Of a stretch of DNA of 60,838 nucleotides, positions 8,390-17,695 are shown piece after piece (positions within the stretch are counted from its first letter, which is position 1; every line of letters starts with the position of its first letter). The notes beneath the pieces are model-generated. The model was not told the origin of the DNA. It did no database searches and saw nothing but the letters and a program-made list of their open reading frames with translations. A program made the translations under genes and the position numbers. This DNA is from Oscillospiraceae bacterium (GTDB lineage Bacteria; Bacillota; Clostridia; Oscillospirales; CAG-272): positions 252-61,089 of the forward strand of contig SVQI01000001.1 in assembly GCA_015065455.1 (NCBI GenBank), given 5' to 3'.

Positions 8390-9109
8390 TTACGCCTGTG
8401 TTTGTTCGGGAGAACTGCTCTCTGCAGGAACGCTTTCACCGGTTGATTCTTCACCAGACGTGCTTTCGTCGGGAGATTCGTTTTTATGTTCTTCTGACGT
8501 ACTTTCGTCAATTTCATTCCCCTTGAAAACGTCAAGCGCCAACGCCGCCGCAATTCCCTTCTTTACGGCAGATGACGAAATCGTTGCTCCCGATATTACA
8601 TCATATCCATCAACGCTATCCGAAGACAGACCGATAAATCCATCAAGATACGCTCTGTCCTTCACCTTTGTTCCTACTCCGGGAGTATCGGATATTGACG
8701 TTATTTCAACGCCCATACATTTTCCGTAATTATCCGTACCGACAACAATTCCTATCTTATCCTTAAATCCGACGGGAGCAACCTGTATTGCATACCCTTT
8801 CCTCTGTCCACCTTTGTATACTTCGTAAACGGCGGAAACGGGTTCTTCATAATCACCCTTGACCGATTTAAGCTCATCACAGCCGTCAAAAATCTTTTCG
8901 AGCGCATCTTCCATTACGGCAAGTTCATTCTCTGCTATTCTGTCTTTTGTAATCGAATATACAAACGCCATAAGCGACGCCGTCAGTGCTGCTATTATAA
9001 GCAACCTGAACCCCATACGAAAATAATACTTTATTTCCTGCTTTTTTTCTTTGCTAAGTTTGCTGTCAACGCTTGTTTTAACTTTGTTTATTAAATCATT
9101 GATTTTCAT
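8390..9109 (-). CDS. rnfG: Rnf complex FMN-binding subunit G
   Basis: RnfG carries covalently bound FMN on the outer face of the membrane. One N-terminal membrane helix (about 33-53) is followed by an FMN-binding domain with the flavinylation motif SGAT at 173-176, Thr176 being the expected attachment residue. The C-terminal 40 residues are low-complexity Ser/Glu/Pro-rich and look like an unstructured extension. The gene overlaps rnfD by 4 bp. No ApbE flavin transferase is encoded in the window. Confidence 0.95.
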   Translation of the reverse strand: MKINDLINKVKTSVDSKLSKEKKQEIKYYFRMGFRLLIIAALTASLMAFVYSITKDRIAENELAVMEDALEKIFDGCDELKSVKGDYEEPVSAVYEVYKGGQRKGYAIQVAPVGFKDKIGIVVGTDNYGKCMGVEITSISDTPGVGTKVKDRAYLDGFIGLSSDSVDGYDVISGATISSSAVKKGIAAALALDVFKGNEIDESTSEEHKNESPDESTSGEESTGESVPAESSSPEQTQA

Positions 9110-10101
9110 TTTCTCTTATCAGCACCTCCAAATCTTGAAGGTCTTGTATACATATCAAGATACCATACAAACAAATTCATTATCATTATTGCAAAAGAGA
9201 CAGCCCCCGCATACTGACCGTAAAAACGTATTGCAACGGTTATCACTCCGCAACCGATTCCGTATATAATTCTACCCCATTTCGTAACGGGAGAGGTTAC
9301 GTAATCAGTAGCCATAAAAAATGCTCCGAGAATAAGACCGCCGCTTATCAACTCATACTGAACAAAAGAAAACGTCGCTTCAACCTGAGGGAACAAAAAT
9401 GACAATACGGCAACAGTTGCTATGTACGATACGGGAATATGCCAGTTTATCGTCTTTCTGACAAGCAGATACACACCGCCCGCCAAAAGCAATATCACCG
9501 ATACTTCTCCTATACAGCCGCCTACGTTTCCGATTATCAAATCAAACGTACTGTCCTCGGGCAGTTTGCCGTTTTTGAGAACAGACAGAGGGGTAGCCGA
9601 TGCCACAGCATCAGCAATTTTTACATTTTTAAATAAAGGTAATTTTGTGTACGGCTGTGTATAATACGACATTATTTCCGGCCATGCCAAAAACAAAAAT
9701 ACTCTTGCAGCTATCGCAGGGTTTACTATATTCTTACCAATACCGCCAAAAAGCTGCTTTACTATAATTATTGCAAAAAACGAGCCCGCAACGGGTATCC
9801 ATAACGGAACGGATACGGGAAGACACAGCGCAAGCAACAACCCCGTAACGACAGCCGAGCCGTCCTTTACCGTAATTGGAATATTCATAAAGAACTGATA
9901 TACAATTTCAAAGAAAACTGCCGAAAAAACCGAAACGAGTATTATTGACAAAGCGCGCCAGCCAAAAACGTACACTCCCCACGCAGTCGCGGGAAGCAAC
10001 GCTATAATAACGTCAAGCATAATCGTGCTTGTCTTTTCGGGATTTTTTAAATGGGGAGGTGAAGTAACTGTAAGTGGATTTTTTGTGTAGTCAGTGTTCA
10101 A
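9106..10101 (-). CDS. rnfD: Rnf complex membrane subunit D
   Basis: RnfD is a polytopic membrane subunit with a second covalent FMN. The SATPLS motif (168-173, Thr170 as the likely FMN site) is present, with about nine hydrophobic segments. The N-terminus has the typical SPPHLKN motif. The start overlaps the end of rnfC by 11 bp. Confidence 0.95.
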   Translation of the reverse strand: MNTDYTKNPLTVTSPPHLKNPEKTSTIMLDVIIALLPATAWGVYVFGWRALSIILVSVFSAVFFEIVYQFFMNIPITVKDGSAVVTGLLLALCLPVSVPLWIPVAGSFFAIIIVKQLFGGIGKNIVNPAIAARVFLFLAWPEIMSYYTQPYTKLPLFKNVKIADAVASATPLSVLKNGKLPEDSTFDLIIGNVGGCIGEVSVILLLAGGVYLLVRKTINWHIPVSYIATVAVLSFLFPQVEATFSFVQYELISGGLILGAFFMATDYVTSPVTKWGRIIYGIGCGVITVAIRFYGQYAGAVSFAIMIMNLFVWYLDMYTRPSRFGGADKRK

Positions 10102-11494
10102 TTCTCTTCTCCCCCTTATCGTCCTTTTCTTTATTTTCGTTTTCTGCAGAAACGGCAGACATATTCAAAGCCGCCTTCTGCGCTCTCATATCATCAAGTA
10201 TTTTTCCCTTTGCCGCTCTGATAGTCTGCACTATCGGAACGTCAGCGGGACAATCGTAAGAACAGCTTCCGCACTCAACACAGCCGAGTATATCAAACTG
10301 GCGGCACTTATCAAGCTGTCCTGCTGCCGCAAATGCAACCAGATAGTTCGGCATAAGGTGCATCGGACAGTGCCCAACGCATCTGCCGCAGTGTATACAC
10401 GACGGTTTTTCTGTAAATCTTTTTCTTTTCTTATTTGAAAATACTATAACGGCAGACGTTCCCTTTACAATGGGTGCATACATTTTCCATTGAGCAATTC
10501 CCATCATTGGCCCGCCGAATATAATTTTATGAGGCTCGTTTACAAGCCCTCCGCAATAATCAATAAGCTCGTTTGTCGGTGTTCCTATGCGAACGCTTAA
10601 ATTCTTAGGCTCTCTTATACAGTCACCATCAACGGTTACGTATCTTTCAATTAAAGGAAGACCGAATACCACTGCATCATAAATAGCGGCAACAGTTTCC
10701 GCATTCAAAACAAGACAGCCAACCTCAAACGGAAGATGCCCCGAAGTAAGCTCCTTGCCTGTAAGCGCGTATATTATCTGACGCTCATCGCCCTGCGGAT
10801 ATTTCGTCTTCATAACACATACGTCAGCAAAACCGCTTCCGTCGGTGTACTGCTCAAGTTTTTCAATCGCGTCAGGCTTGTTGTCCTCTATGGCTATATA
10901 TCCTTTTTTGAGTTCGAAAATCTTAAGCAATATTTTTATGCCGTTCAATATTTTTTTCGGCTGTTCAAGAATAAGTCTGTGATTTACCGTAATATACGGC
11001 TCACATTCGGCGCAATTTATTATAAGATGCTTAATCTTGCCCTCAGCAGATTTCAGCTTTGCATACGTAGGAAATCCGGCGCCGCCCATACCGACTATTC
11101 CCGCTTTTCGTGTTATTTCAATAACGTCCTCGAGCGTCAATTCGTTAAGTCTTTTGTTTATAGGTTTTATATCGGAAGATAGTCTTTCTTCATAGTCGTT
11201 TATAATAGCTATCTGTCCCGTTTTCTGACCTGCGGCATTTGTTTTTACCTCTATTGAGTGAACAACACCCGAAACAGATGCGTGAACGGGGCAACCAAGT
11301 CCCGATTCAACGTCTCCTATAATCTGCCCCTTGTCGACCCTATCGCCAACTTTTACAACCGGAACGCAGACTCCGCCAATGTGCTGCGAAAGAGGTATCT
11401 TCACCATTTTAGGCGCAGGCATTCTCTCAACCGCTTTTGTTGCTGTATTTTTATTTTGCGGGGGATGTACTCCTCCTCTGAATGATAATTTCAA
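10091..11494 (-). CDS. rnfC: Rnf complex NADH-binding subunit C
   Basis: RnfC is the peripheral subunit where NAD+ is reduced. It has the FRGGVHPP N-terminal motif, a glycine-rich nucleotide/FMN-binding region (GMGGAGFPTYAKL) and two 4Fe-4S motifs (CIHCGRCVGHCP and CVECGSCSYDCP). The reading frame extends to an ATG at 11542, but that start lacks a ribosome-binding site and is close to the predicted transcription start. A TTG at 11494 has AAGGAG (11504-11509) nine bases upstream and puts the conserved FRGGVHP at the usual distance from the N-terminus, so it is preferred. It is the first gene of the rnf operon. Confidence 0.9.
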   Translation of the reverse strand: MKLSFRGGVHPPQNKNTATKAVERMPAPKMVKIPLSQHIGGVCVPVVKVGDRVDKGQIIGDVESGLGCPVHASVSGVVHSIEVKTNAAGQKTGQIAIINDYEERLSSDIKPINKRLNELTLEDVIEITRKAGIVGMGGAGFPTYAKLKSAEGKIKHLIINCAECEPYITVNHRLILEQPKKILNGIKILLKIFELKKGYIAIEDNKPDAIEKLEQYTDGSGFADVCVMKTKYPQGDERQIIYALTGKELTSGHLPFEVGCLVLNAETVAAIYDAVVFGLPLIERYVTVDGDCIREPKNLSVRIGTPTNELIDYCGGLVNEPHKIIFGGPMMGIAQWKMYAPIVKGTSAVIVFSNKKRKRFTEKPSCIHCGRCVGHCPMHLMPNYLVAFAAAGQLDKCRQFDILGCVECGSCSYDCPADVPIVQTIRAAKGKILDDMRAQKAALNMSAVSAENENKEKDDKGEKRIEH

Positions 11495-11566
11495 AGCAAT
11501 TATCTCCTTCTGTCGCTTTTGTTTGTTTTTAAAAAACAACATAATAACCCTATTATAACTATAATA

Positions 11567-11595
11567 ATTATATTATATTTAACAGTAAATTTCAA
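11567..11595 (-). promoter_or_regulatory. Promoter of the rnf operon
   Basis: TTGAAA (11590-11595) and TATAAT (11567-11572) are separated by 17 bp on the minus strand. Transcription would begin near 11560. Confidence 0.75.
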
Positions 11596-11698
11596 TAGCA
11601 AAAGCAAATCCAAAAAAAGCTTTTTTGCTTTAATTTATGCAGACAAAAAAGCAAGAAAAAATATTGTAAAAAAAGAAAATATTTTTTCAAAAAAAGGG

Positions 11699-11727
11699 TT
11701 GACAAATATATTGCGATGTGTTATACT
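11699..11727 (+). promoter_or_regulatory. Promoter of the tRNA pair
   Basis: TTGACA (11699-11704) and TATACT (11722-11727) are separated by 17 bp, about 30 bp upstream of tRNA-Met. Confidence 0.9.
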
Positions 11728-11763
11728 ATTCGAGCGTTCCGCTGGAACGGTAAAAAAACTTAT

Positions 11764-11840
11764 GGCGGAATAGCTCAGCTGGCTAGAGCATCCGGTTCAT
11801 ACCCGGCAGGTCGTTGGTTCAAATCCGACTTCCGCTACCA
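11764..11840 (+). tRNA. tRNA-Met (CAT), elongator type
   Basis: A full cloverleaf folds with acceptor GGCGGAA/TTCCGCT, discriminator A and an encoded CCA. The anticodon loop TTCATAC reads CAT. The anticodon stem lacks the three consecutive G-C pairs of initiator tRNA and position 1:72 is a G-U pair, so it is an elongator methionine tRNA. A lysidine-modified tRNA-Ile is a less likely alternative. Confidence 0.9.
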
Positions 11841-11845
11841 CATAC

Positions 11846-11920
11846 GGCCCGTTGGTCAAGCGGTTAAGACACCGCCCTTTCACGGCAGTAACGGGGGTTC
11901 GATTCCCCCACGGGTCACCA
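11846..11920 (+). tRNA. tRNA-Glu (TTC)
   Basis: A cloverleaf with acceptor GGCCCGT/ACGGGTC, anticodon TTC in the CTTTCAC loop, a T-arm GGGGGTTCGATTCCCCC and an encoded CCA. It is five bases downstream of tRNA-Met and co-transcribed with it. Confidence 0.95.
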
Positions 11921-11924
11921 ACAA

Positions 11925-11961
11925 AACACCAAGTTTTAAAACTTGGTGTTTTTTGTTTTTT
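11925..11961 (+). terminator. Terminator of the tRNA pair
   Basis: A perfect palindrome (11925-11950, arm AACACCAAGTTTT) is followed by a T-rich tract. Confidence 0.9.
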
Positions 11962-12125
11962 GTGTATTTCCATCACTATACAATATATCTTTATTTTATT
12001 ATGGCGCACTCCCCCTCATTCTTGCATCTGCTTCGATACGCCCACAGATAAGAACTTATACTTACACTTGTACAAAAACGACCTCATCCGCCGCGCCGCA
12101 TTATAATTAATATGTATTTAAGCTT

Positions 12126-12285
12126 ATTGGCGGCACGCCACCTTCTCCCACCGGAGAAGGCGAAGAGTACAGCCTTTTCTCCTCATTTTATAATGTACCC
12201 AATCCAATAAACAATTAAATATTTACGAAGAGAACGCACAGATTTTGAGCCTTCTCTGGTGAGAGAAGGTGGCACACCGCTAACA
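12126..12285. repeat. MITE-like inverted-repeat element
   Basis: Two 25-bp segments (12137-12161 and 12249-12273) are inverted copies of each other with two mismatches. The similarity continues outward over roughly ten more bases. Each arm also folds on itself (CCTTCTC/GAGAAGG). The 87-bp interior has no reading frame. It looks like a small non-autonomous inverted-repeat element; no transposase is nearby. Confidence 0.6.
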
Positions 12286-12365
12286 AACTTCATTTATTTA
12301 CAAATATAAAACGCGGTGTAAAGGATGAGTTCGTCTATTACTTATAAGACATTATCCAAGAATAA

Positions 12366-13165
12366 TTCGTTCGTTTTTCTCTCCCTCAGTCATTTTCTAA
12401 CGAAAATGCCAGCGTCTACTGCGGTTCGGTCACACCTCGGAAATGACATCACACTGTGATGTCATTCACTACCTCGGTGCCGCTTCGCTACCTCCTCAGA
12501 TGGAGCTAAAAAGTTAGATTATTTCGGGAAAACGGACGTATAGCAAAAACGCCCCTACAATTTTAGGGTTTATTGTCTTAGCCGCGTGTTCGATTGTCAT
12601 CCTTGAGCAAGCCGCCGCGAGATTCTTCACTACGCTCGAGAATGACAACGCGGCGGCGCAGCGAAGGATCCCGAACATGCAGTTTCTTATAAGCGCCGTC
12701 CCCTACCAAATTAGGTAATACCACTTTTGCAAACACGGGGGAACCGAAGGGGGGTGTCCCCCTCGGTCGTTTGGTGGTTGGGGGTCGAGGGGGAGGAGGA
12801 ATCGAAACCTCCGTCCCCTTTGTGCCTTCTTTGGTTACTTTCTTGGCACGCAAGAAAGTAACGTAAAAAGAAAAAACAATATTATCTGTTTAAAACGTTT
12901 GCTTTTCTCTCCCTCAGTCAAAACTTCGTTTTTGACAGCGTCTACTGCGGTTCGGTCACGGCTCGGCTCTGACATCACACCGTGATGTCATTCACTCCCT
13001 CGCCGCCGCTTCGCTACCTCGTCAGATGGAGCCGAGAATTACGCGCTTCGCGCGTAAAAAGGCACAGAGTGTCAGGAGCTTCGCTCCCGAACCCTTGACA
13101 AAAGGGGCTTTTTGAAAAAAGCCCCTCTTGACTCCGCAAAAACTTTTAATAAAATATTTTATATT
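12366..13165 (+). repeat. Mosaic intergenic repeat, copy B
   Basis: This is the longest copy, between tRNA-Glu (plus) and pyrI (minus). In order it has a first CTCCCTCAGTC module (from 12380), a module with an ACCCTAAAATTG-like inverted pair (12541-12580), a segment resembling short palindromic repeats (GAGATTCTTCACTACGCTCGA, about 12590-12670), the G/C-rich module, the conserved hairpin (12834-12862, loop GCACG), a second CTCCCTCAGTC module, the TTACGCG palindrome and a GGGGC...GCCCC hairpin (13104-13125). A TGACATCAC/GTGATGTCA palindrome occurs in the second CTCCCTCAGTC module. No gene is credible. Confidence 0.85.
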
Positions 13166-13249
13166 AATTTTTTTAAAATAATATTTTAATTGCGCTTTTT
13201 GAAAAAAGCGCCTTTGAAATCCGCAAAAACTTTTAATAAAAAATTATAT

Positions 13250-13285
13250 TCAAAAAAACAGGCTGTATTTTTTATACAGCCTGTT
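13250..13285 (-). terminator. Terminator of the pyrimidine operon
   Basis: An 11-bp stem (13258-13268 with 13274-13284) is followed by seven U on the minus strand, just after pyrI. Confidence 0.9.
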
Positions 13286-13294
13286 CTTGTTTTT

Positions 13295-13726
13295 TTATTC
13301 GATGCTTTCAAGATCCGCTTTTGTTTCACAGTATATACAACGGTAAACCTTGTTGTCTTCGTCGCAAAGTTTAAATATGTGCTGAAGCTCCTGCTCTGTC
13401 GTTGTAATACATCTCGGATTCTTGCATTTCAATACACCCGTTATTCTTTCGGGAAGGTCGATCTTCTCTCTCTTTACCACCTTGCCGTCTCTAATAATAT
13501 TAACGGTCACGTCGGGGTCAATAAATCCGAGTATATGAAAATCAATATCTATAAGCTCACCTATTTTGATAATATCCTTTTTACCCATCTTTTCGCTGTC
13601 AGCATTAACGATAACAGCAACCGAGCAATCAAGATTTCCGAGCTTCAGAATATCATATATCTTCATACCTCTGCCCGCTTTTATGTGGTCGAGTACAATT
13701 CCGTCTTTGATCTGTCCGATTATCAT
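13295..13726 (-). CDS. pyrI: Aspartate carbamoyltransferase regulatory subunit
   Basis: PyrI binds nucleotides and regulates the catalytic PyrB trimers. The 143 residues comprise the N-terminal allosteric domain and a C-terminal zinc domain with C101-x4-C106 and C130-x2-C133, the cysteines that hold the zinc contacting PyrB. It overlaps the end of pyrB by 4 bp (ATGA) and is the last gene of the operon. A PyrI-type enzyme gives feedback control by CTP at the protein level, which fits an operon otherwise regulated at its leader. Confidence 0.95.
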   Translation of the reverse strand: MIIGQIKDGIVLDHIKAGRGMKIYDILKLGNLDCSVAVIVNADSEKMGKKDIIKIGELIDIDFHILGFIDPDVTVNIIRDGKVVKREKIDLPERITGVLKCKNPRCITTTEQELQHIFKLCDEDNKVYRCIYCETKADLESIE

Positions 13727-14640
13727 ACCTCTACCTCCAAAAGTTTAAGTATAAGCGCCATACGCATATATTTTCCGTTAAGAACCTGCTTGAAGTAACA
13801 AGCTCTCTTATCGTTGTCAACAGCTACCGAGATTTCATTTACACGGGGCAGCGGATGCATAATGCAAAGGTCTTCCTTGGCATTTTCAAGCTTTTCGGGG
13901 GTGAGTATATAAGTATCCTTAAGTCTTATATAATCAGCCTCGTTGAAGAACCTTTCCTTCTGCACTCTCGTCATATAGAGAATATCGAGCTTCGGCATAG
14001 CTTCTTCAAGGCTTCTTTCCTCACTGAATTCAATTCCGTTAGGAATAAGCACGTTCTGCTTAACGTAATCGGGAATACGAAGCTCGTCGGGAGAAATCAT
14101 TACAAACTTAATTCCGCTGTATCTTGAAAGCGCGTTTATAAGCGAATGTACCGTTCTTCCAAACTTCAAGTCTCCGCAAAGACCAACTGTAAGATTATCA
14201 AATCTTCCCTTTTCTCTCTTGATTGTTAAGAGGTCAGCTAACGTCTGTGTAGGGTGATTGTGTCCGCCGTCTCCTGCATTGATAACGGGAATCGAAGCAT
14301 TAAGTGATGCAACGTAGGGCGCACCCTCTTTGGGATGGCGCATTGCAATAATATCTGCATAGCAGCTTATTACTCTTGCCGTATCAGCAACGCTTTCACC
14401 CTTTGATGACGAACTGCTGTTAGCATCGGAGAAACCGATTACATTTCCGCCAAGCTCATACATAGCCGCCTCAAAGCTGAGTCTTGTTCTTGTTGAAGGC
14501 TCAAAGAAAAGTGTTGCGAGCTTCTTTCCGTCGCACACCTTGGCATACTTCTTCGGGTTTGCGATTATATCCTCTGCGGTACTCAAAAGACCGTCTATCT
14601 CTTCGACAGACAAATCCATTATATCAATAACGCTTCTCAT
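13723..14640 (-). CDS. pyrB: Aspartate carbamoyltransferase catalytic subunit
   Basis: PyrB condenses carbamoyl phosphate and aspartate to carbamoyl aspartate. The carbamoyl-phosphate loop STRTR is at 49-53 and the [11 protein letters not shown] aspartate/phosphate region is intact. The length of 305 residues is typical of a class that pairs with PyrI. It is followed by pyrI with a 4-bp overlap. Confidence 0.97.
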   Translation of the reverse strand: MRSVIDIMDLSVEEIDGLLSTAEDIIANPKKYAKVCDGKKLATLFFEPSTRTRLSFEAAMYELGGNVIGFSDANSSSSSKGESVADTARVISCYADIIAMRHPKEGAPYVASLNASIPVINAGDGGHNHPTQTLADLLTIKREKGRFDNLTVGLCGDLKFGRTVHSLINALSRYSGIKFVMISPDELRIPDYVKQNVLIPNGIEFSEERSLEEAMPKLDILYMTRVQKERFFNEADYIRLKDTYILTPEKLENAKEDLCIMHPLPRVNEISVAVDNDKRACYFKQVLNGKYMRMALILKLLEVEV

Positions 14641-14676
14641 ATCTATCTCCTTAGTTATTCAGGATTATATTGGGAT

Positions 14677-15333
14677 TTACGCTTTTGCTCCGTTGATTTC
14701 AAGATACTTCTTGATTCTGTCAACGTTTTCTTTGTTTTCGGGCTTTTCTTCAAGATATTCGATTATATCGTATACGTCAACTACAGAGTATACGGGGAAA
14801 CCGTATTCCTGCTCAAGCTCACCCATAGCCGACATATCGGTCTTGCCTTTTTCTTTTCTGTCAACCATTACGAAAGTTGCCGCAACCTTTGCGCCCTTAA
14901 CGCTTGAAAGAATTTCCATACTTTCTCTGATTGCAGTTCCTGCTGTAATAACGTCTTCAACAATTACAATTTCTTCGCCCTCTTTGGGAACGTATCCAAC
15001 AAAAACGCCGCCTTCGCCGTGGTCCTTAACTTCCTTTCTATTGAAGAAGAAGGGAACGTCAAGTCCCTGCTTTGCTAATGCAACCGCAGAAGATACTGCG
15101 ATAGAGATACCCTTGTAAGCAGGTCCGTAGAGAACTGTTCTCTTATTACCTATCTTTTCAAAATAAGCCTTTGCGTAAAATTCTCCGAGCTTTGAAATCT
15201 GTTCGCCCGTCTTAATGTCACCTGCATTTATAAAGTAGGGAATTTTTCTTCCGCTTTTAGCAGTGAAATCACCGAACTTTAAAACGCCTGCAGACTGCAA
15301 AAATTCAATAAACTCTCTCTTGTAGCTTTCCAT
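14677..15333 (-). CDS. pyrE: Orotate phosphoribosyltransferase
   Basis: PyrE joins orotate to PRPP to make OMP. The PRPP-binding signature IVIVEDVITAGTAI is intact (about 118-131), as is the upstream YGPAYKGI segment. The 218 residues have a C-terminal extension rich in Glu and Lys. It lies between pyrF (20-bp gap) and pyrB. Confidence 0.96.
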   Translation of the reverse strand: MESYKREFIEFLQSAGVLKFGDFTAKSGRKIPYFINAGDIKTGEQISKLGEFYAKAYFEKIGNKRTVLYGPAYKGISIAVSSAVALAKQGLDVPFFFNRKEVKDHGEGGVFVGYVPKEGEEIVIVEDVITAGTAIRESMEILSSVKGAKVAATFVMVDRKEKGKTDMSAMGELEQEYGFPVYSVVDVYDIIEYLEEKPENKENVDRIKKYLEINGAKA

Positions 15334-15353
15334 AACCTAATCTCCTTAGTCTA

Positions 15354-16052
15354 TCAGTCAACAAATTCTTTTACGCATCTTCTGTATGCCGCAACCGGAT
15401 CTTCCGCAGCAGTAATAGGTCTGCCAACAACAATGTAGTCGGAACCTATCTTCTTTGCCTGCTCGGGAGTCATAACTCTTACCTGGTCACCAACGTCGCC
15501 GTCAGCAAATCTTACACCGGGAGTTACAGTTACAAAATCCTTACCGCAGGTATCGTGAACCTTTCCTGCTTCAAGGGGTGAGCATACTACACCGTCAAGT
15601 CCCGCCTTCTTTGCGTTCTCTGCATAGTGCATAACTGTTTTATCGATAGGAGCGTCTATAAGAAGCTCGTTTCTCATTCTTTCTTCACTTGTTGACGTAA
15701 GCTGTGTTACAGCTATCAACATAGGACGTGTGCCGTCCTCTCTTGTAAGACCTACGATTGCTTCCTCCATCATCGCAATTGTACCTGCGGCATGGAGATT
15801 GGTCATATCAACGTCAAGGCGCGAAAGCACCGACATAGCCTTTTTAACAGTGTTAGGAATATCATGAAGCTTCAAGTCGAGGAATATCTTGTGTCCTCTC
15901 GCCTTAATTTCACGAACGATTTCGGGTCCTTCGGCATAGTAAAGCTCCATACCGATCTTTACAAAAGGCTTCTCTTCCTTAAACTTATCAAGAAAATCCA
16001 TTACCGCCTTTTTTGTAGAAAAATCACAAGCAATAATTACGTCTCTTCCCAT
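15354..16052 (-). CDS. pyrF: Orotidine 5'-phosphate decarboxylase
   Basis: PyrF decarboxylates OMP to UMP. The catalytic D-x-K-x-x-D is present (D59, K61, D64 in [12 protein letters not shown]), with the phosphate-binding [11 protein letters not shown] near the C-terminus. The 232 residues match the short Bacillus-type enzyme. Its start codon overlaps the pyrD stop. Confidence 0.97.
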   Translation of the reverse strand: MGRDVIIACDFSTKKAVMDFLDKFKEEKPFVKIGMELYYAEGPEIVREIKARGHKIFLDLKLHDIPNTVKKAMSVLSRLDVDMTNLHAAGTIAMMEEAIVGLTREDGTRPMLIAVTQLTSTSEERMRNELLIDAPIDKTVMHYAENAKKAGLDGVVCSPLEAGKVHDTCGKDFVTVTPGVRFADGDVGDQVRVMTPEQAKKIGSDYIVVGRPITAAEDPVAAYRRCVKEFVD

Positions 16053-16963
16053 CAGTGCGCACCTCCGATAATTTCATTCAAATCATTTATTCCGTATTTT
16101 TTCATTACGCTCGGCAATTCGTCAATAATATTCTTACAAGCATAGGGCTCAATGAGGTTTGCCGCACCGACTTCAACAGCAGTCGCGCCCGCCATCATCA
16201 TTTCGATTACATCCTCTGCCGTAGAAATTCCGCCCATACCCACTATCGGTATTTTAACCGCCTCGTAAACCTGATATACCATTCTGAGAGCAACAGGCAA
16301 AATAGCGGGGCCTGAATATCCGCCCGTCTTATTTGCAATTATAGGCTTTCTCGTCTTCAGGTTTATTCTCATTCCCATAAGGGTGTTTATCATGCTGATT
16401 CCGTCTGCACCCGCATTTTCGCAGGCTGAAGCAATACTTGCAATATCGGTTACGTTAGGCGAAAGCTTAATAATAAGGGGTTTTTTTGTTACGTTTCTTA
16501 CAGCCTTAGTTACCTCGTAAGCCGATTCTGCCGACGTACCGAAGCTCATACCGCCTCCGTGTACGTTAGGACAGCTTATGTTAACCTCAAGCCAACCAAC
16601 CTGCTCCTCTTTGTCAAGCTTTTCGCAGGTGTAAACGTAATCTTCAACAGAAAATCCGCTTATATTAGCCATTACTTTTTTATTAAATACCTTTGCAAGT
16701 TTAGGAAGCTCCTCTGATATAACCTTTTCAACACCGGGATTCTGAAGTCCGACCGCATTAAGCATTCCCGATGCACATTCGGCAATTCTGGGTGTAGGAT
16801 TTCCAAATCTTGCATCCTTTGTTGTTCCCTTGAAGCTGAACGTTCCAAGGCAGTTTATATCATAAAGCTCTGCAAATTCATAACCGAAACCAAACGTTCC
16901 GCTGGCGGGTATTACGGGATTGTCTATTTCAATACCGCAGAGTGAGATCTTCGTATTTACCAT
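16052..16963 (-). CDS. pyrD: Dihydroorotate dehydrogenase catalytic subunit, class 1B
   Basis: This FMN subunit oxidises dihydroorotate to orotate. The class 1 active-site segment [12 protein letters not shown] contains the expected cysteine base, and the GGI/GAT phosphate-binding loops follow. A directly overlapping pyrK shows that this is the NAD-dependent heterotetrameric B type. It is 303 residues long. Confidence 0.96.
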   Translation of the reverse strand: MVNTKISLCGIEIDNPVIPASGTFGFGYEFAELYDINCLGTFSFKGTTKDARFGNPTPRIAECASGMLNAVGLQNPGVEKVISEELPKLAKVFNKKVMANISGFSVEDYVYTCEKLDKEEQVGWLEVNISCPNVHGGGMSFGTSAESAYEVTKAVRNVTKKPLIIKLSPNVTDIASIASACENAGADGISMINTLMGMRINLKTRKPIIANKTGGYSGPAILPVALRMVYQVYEAVKIPIVGMGGISTAEDVIEMMMAGATAVEVGAANLIEPYACKNIIDELPSVMKKYGINDLNEIIGGAH

Positions 16964-17688
16964 ATAATCTCCTCCTTTTCAAGAACGGGACCGTCTTTGC
17001 ATATACGCTTATTTCCGTACTTCGTCTTGCAGGTACAACCCATACATGCTCCGAATCCGCAACCCATACGCTCCTCAAAGCTGTACTGTCCACTTGTGTT
17101 AGTAGCATTATAAACGGCCTTCAGCATAACCTCGGGTCCGCAGGTGTAAACGTAGGAATAACCTGATGCTAAATCAAGTGCATTCGTAACAAATCCCTTT
17201 GTTCCAACACTTCCGTCAACTGTTGTTACAAAAACCTCGGCGCCTATTTTCTTGAATTCTTCTTCATAGAATATTTCGTCAGCGATGTTGAAGCCCAAGA
17301 TCACGCTTACCTTTTTGCCCTCGGAAATAAGTTTTTTCGCAAGAGCGTACATAGGCGGTACGCCTACTCCACCACCGATAAGCAAGGGACTGTCACCGCT
17401 TTTTTCGGTATTATATCCGTTTCCGAGTCCTGTCAGAACGTCGAGCTTTTCACCCGACTGCATACCCGACATCTGCTCTGTACCCTTACCGACCACTTTA
17501 TAAACCAAGGTTAAAGTCTTGTCAGAATAATCGCATACCGATATCGGACGGCGGAGATAAAGACCTTCAAGCTTTATATTAACAAACTGGCCTGGGGCAA
17601 TACCGAAAGTATCACCCTCGAGAACCATTTCATAAACGTCTTTTGCTATTTTTTTATTTGTTAGTATTTCAAATACCGTCTGTTTCAT
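16957..17688 (-). CDS. pyrK: Dihydroorotate dehydrogenase electron-transfer subunit
   Basis: PyrK carries FAD and a 2Fe-2S cluster and hands electrons from PyrD to NAD+. The FAD motif RRPISV and the NAD-binding GGGVGVPPMYALAKKL are visible. The cluster ligands are C210-x4-C215-x2-C218-x11-C230. It overlaps pyrD by 7 bp and follows carB after 7 bp. Confidence 0.96.
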   Translation of the reverse strand: MKQTVFEILTNKKIAKDVYEMVLEGDTFGIAPGQFVNIKLEGLYLRRPISVCDYSDKTLTLVYKVVGKGTEQMSGMQSGEKLDVLTGLGNGYNTEKSGDSPLLIGGGVGVPPMYALAKKLISEGKKVSVILGFNIADEIFYEEEFKKIGAEVFVTTVDGSVGTKGFVTNALDLASGYSYVYTCGPEVMLKAVYNATNTSGQYSFEERMGCGFGACMGCTCKTKYGNKRICKDGPVLEKEEIIW

Positions 17689-17695
17689 TTTTACC

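Noticed and set aside
11764..11840. Initiator tRNA-fMet
   Set aside because: The anticodon stem lacks three G-C pairs and the 1:72 pair is not mismatched, so elongator tRNA-Met fits better.
11716..12106. Protein-coding frames across the tRNA pair
   Set aside because: They overlap two well-folded tRNAs and their terminator.
12578..12853. Open frames inside the mosaic repeats (also 22652-22888, 22740-23015, 35622-35915, 53426-53614, 5933-6232) that encode similar AKKVTKEG-containing peptides
   Set aside because: They run through hairpins and G/C-rich repeat modules, lack ribosome-binding sites and differ in frame and length between copies. The similarity comes from the repeat DNA.
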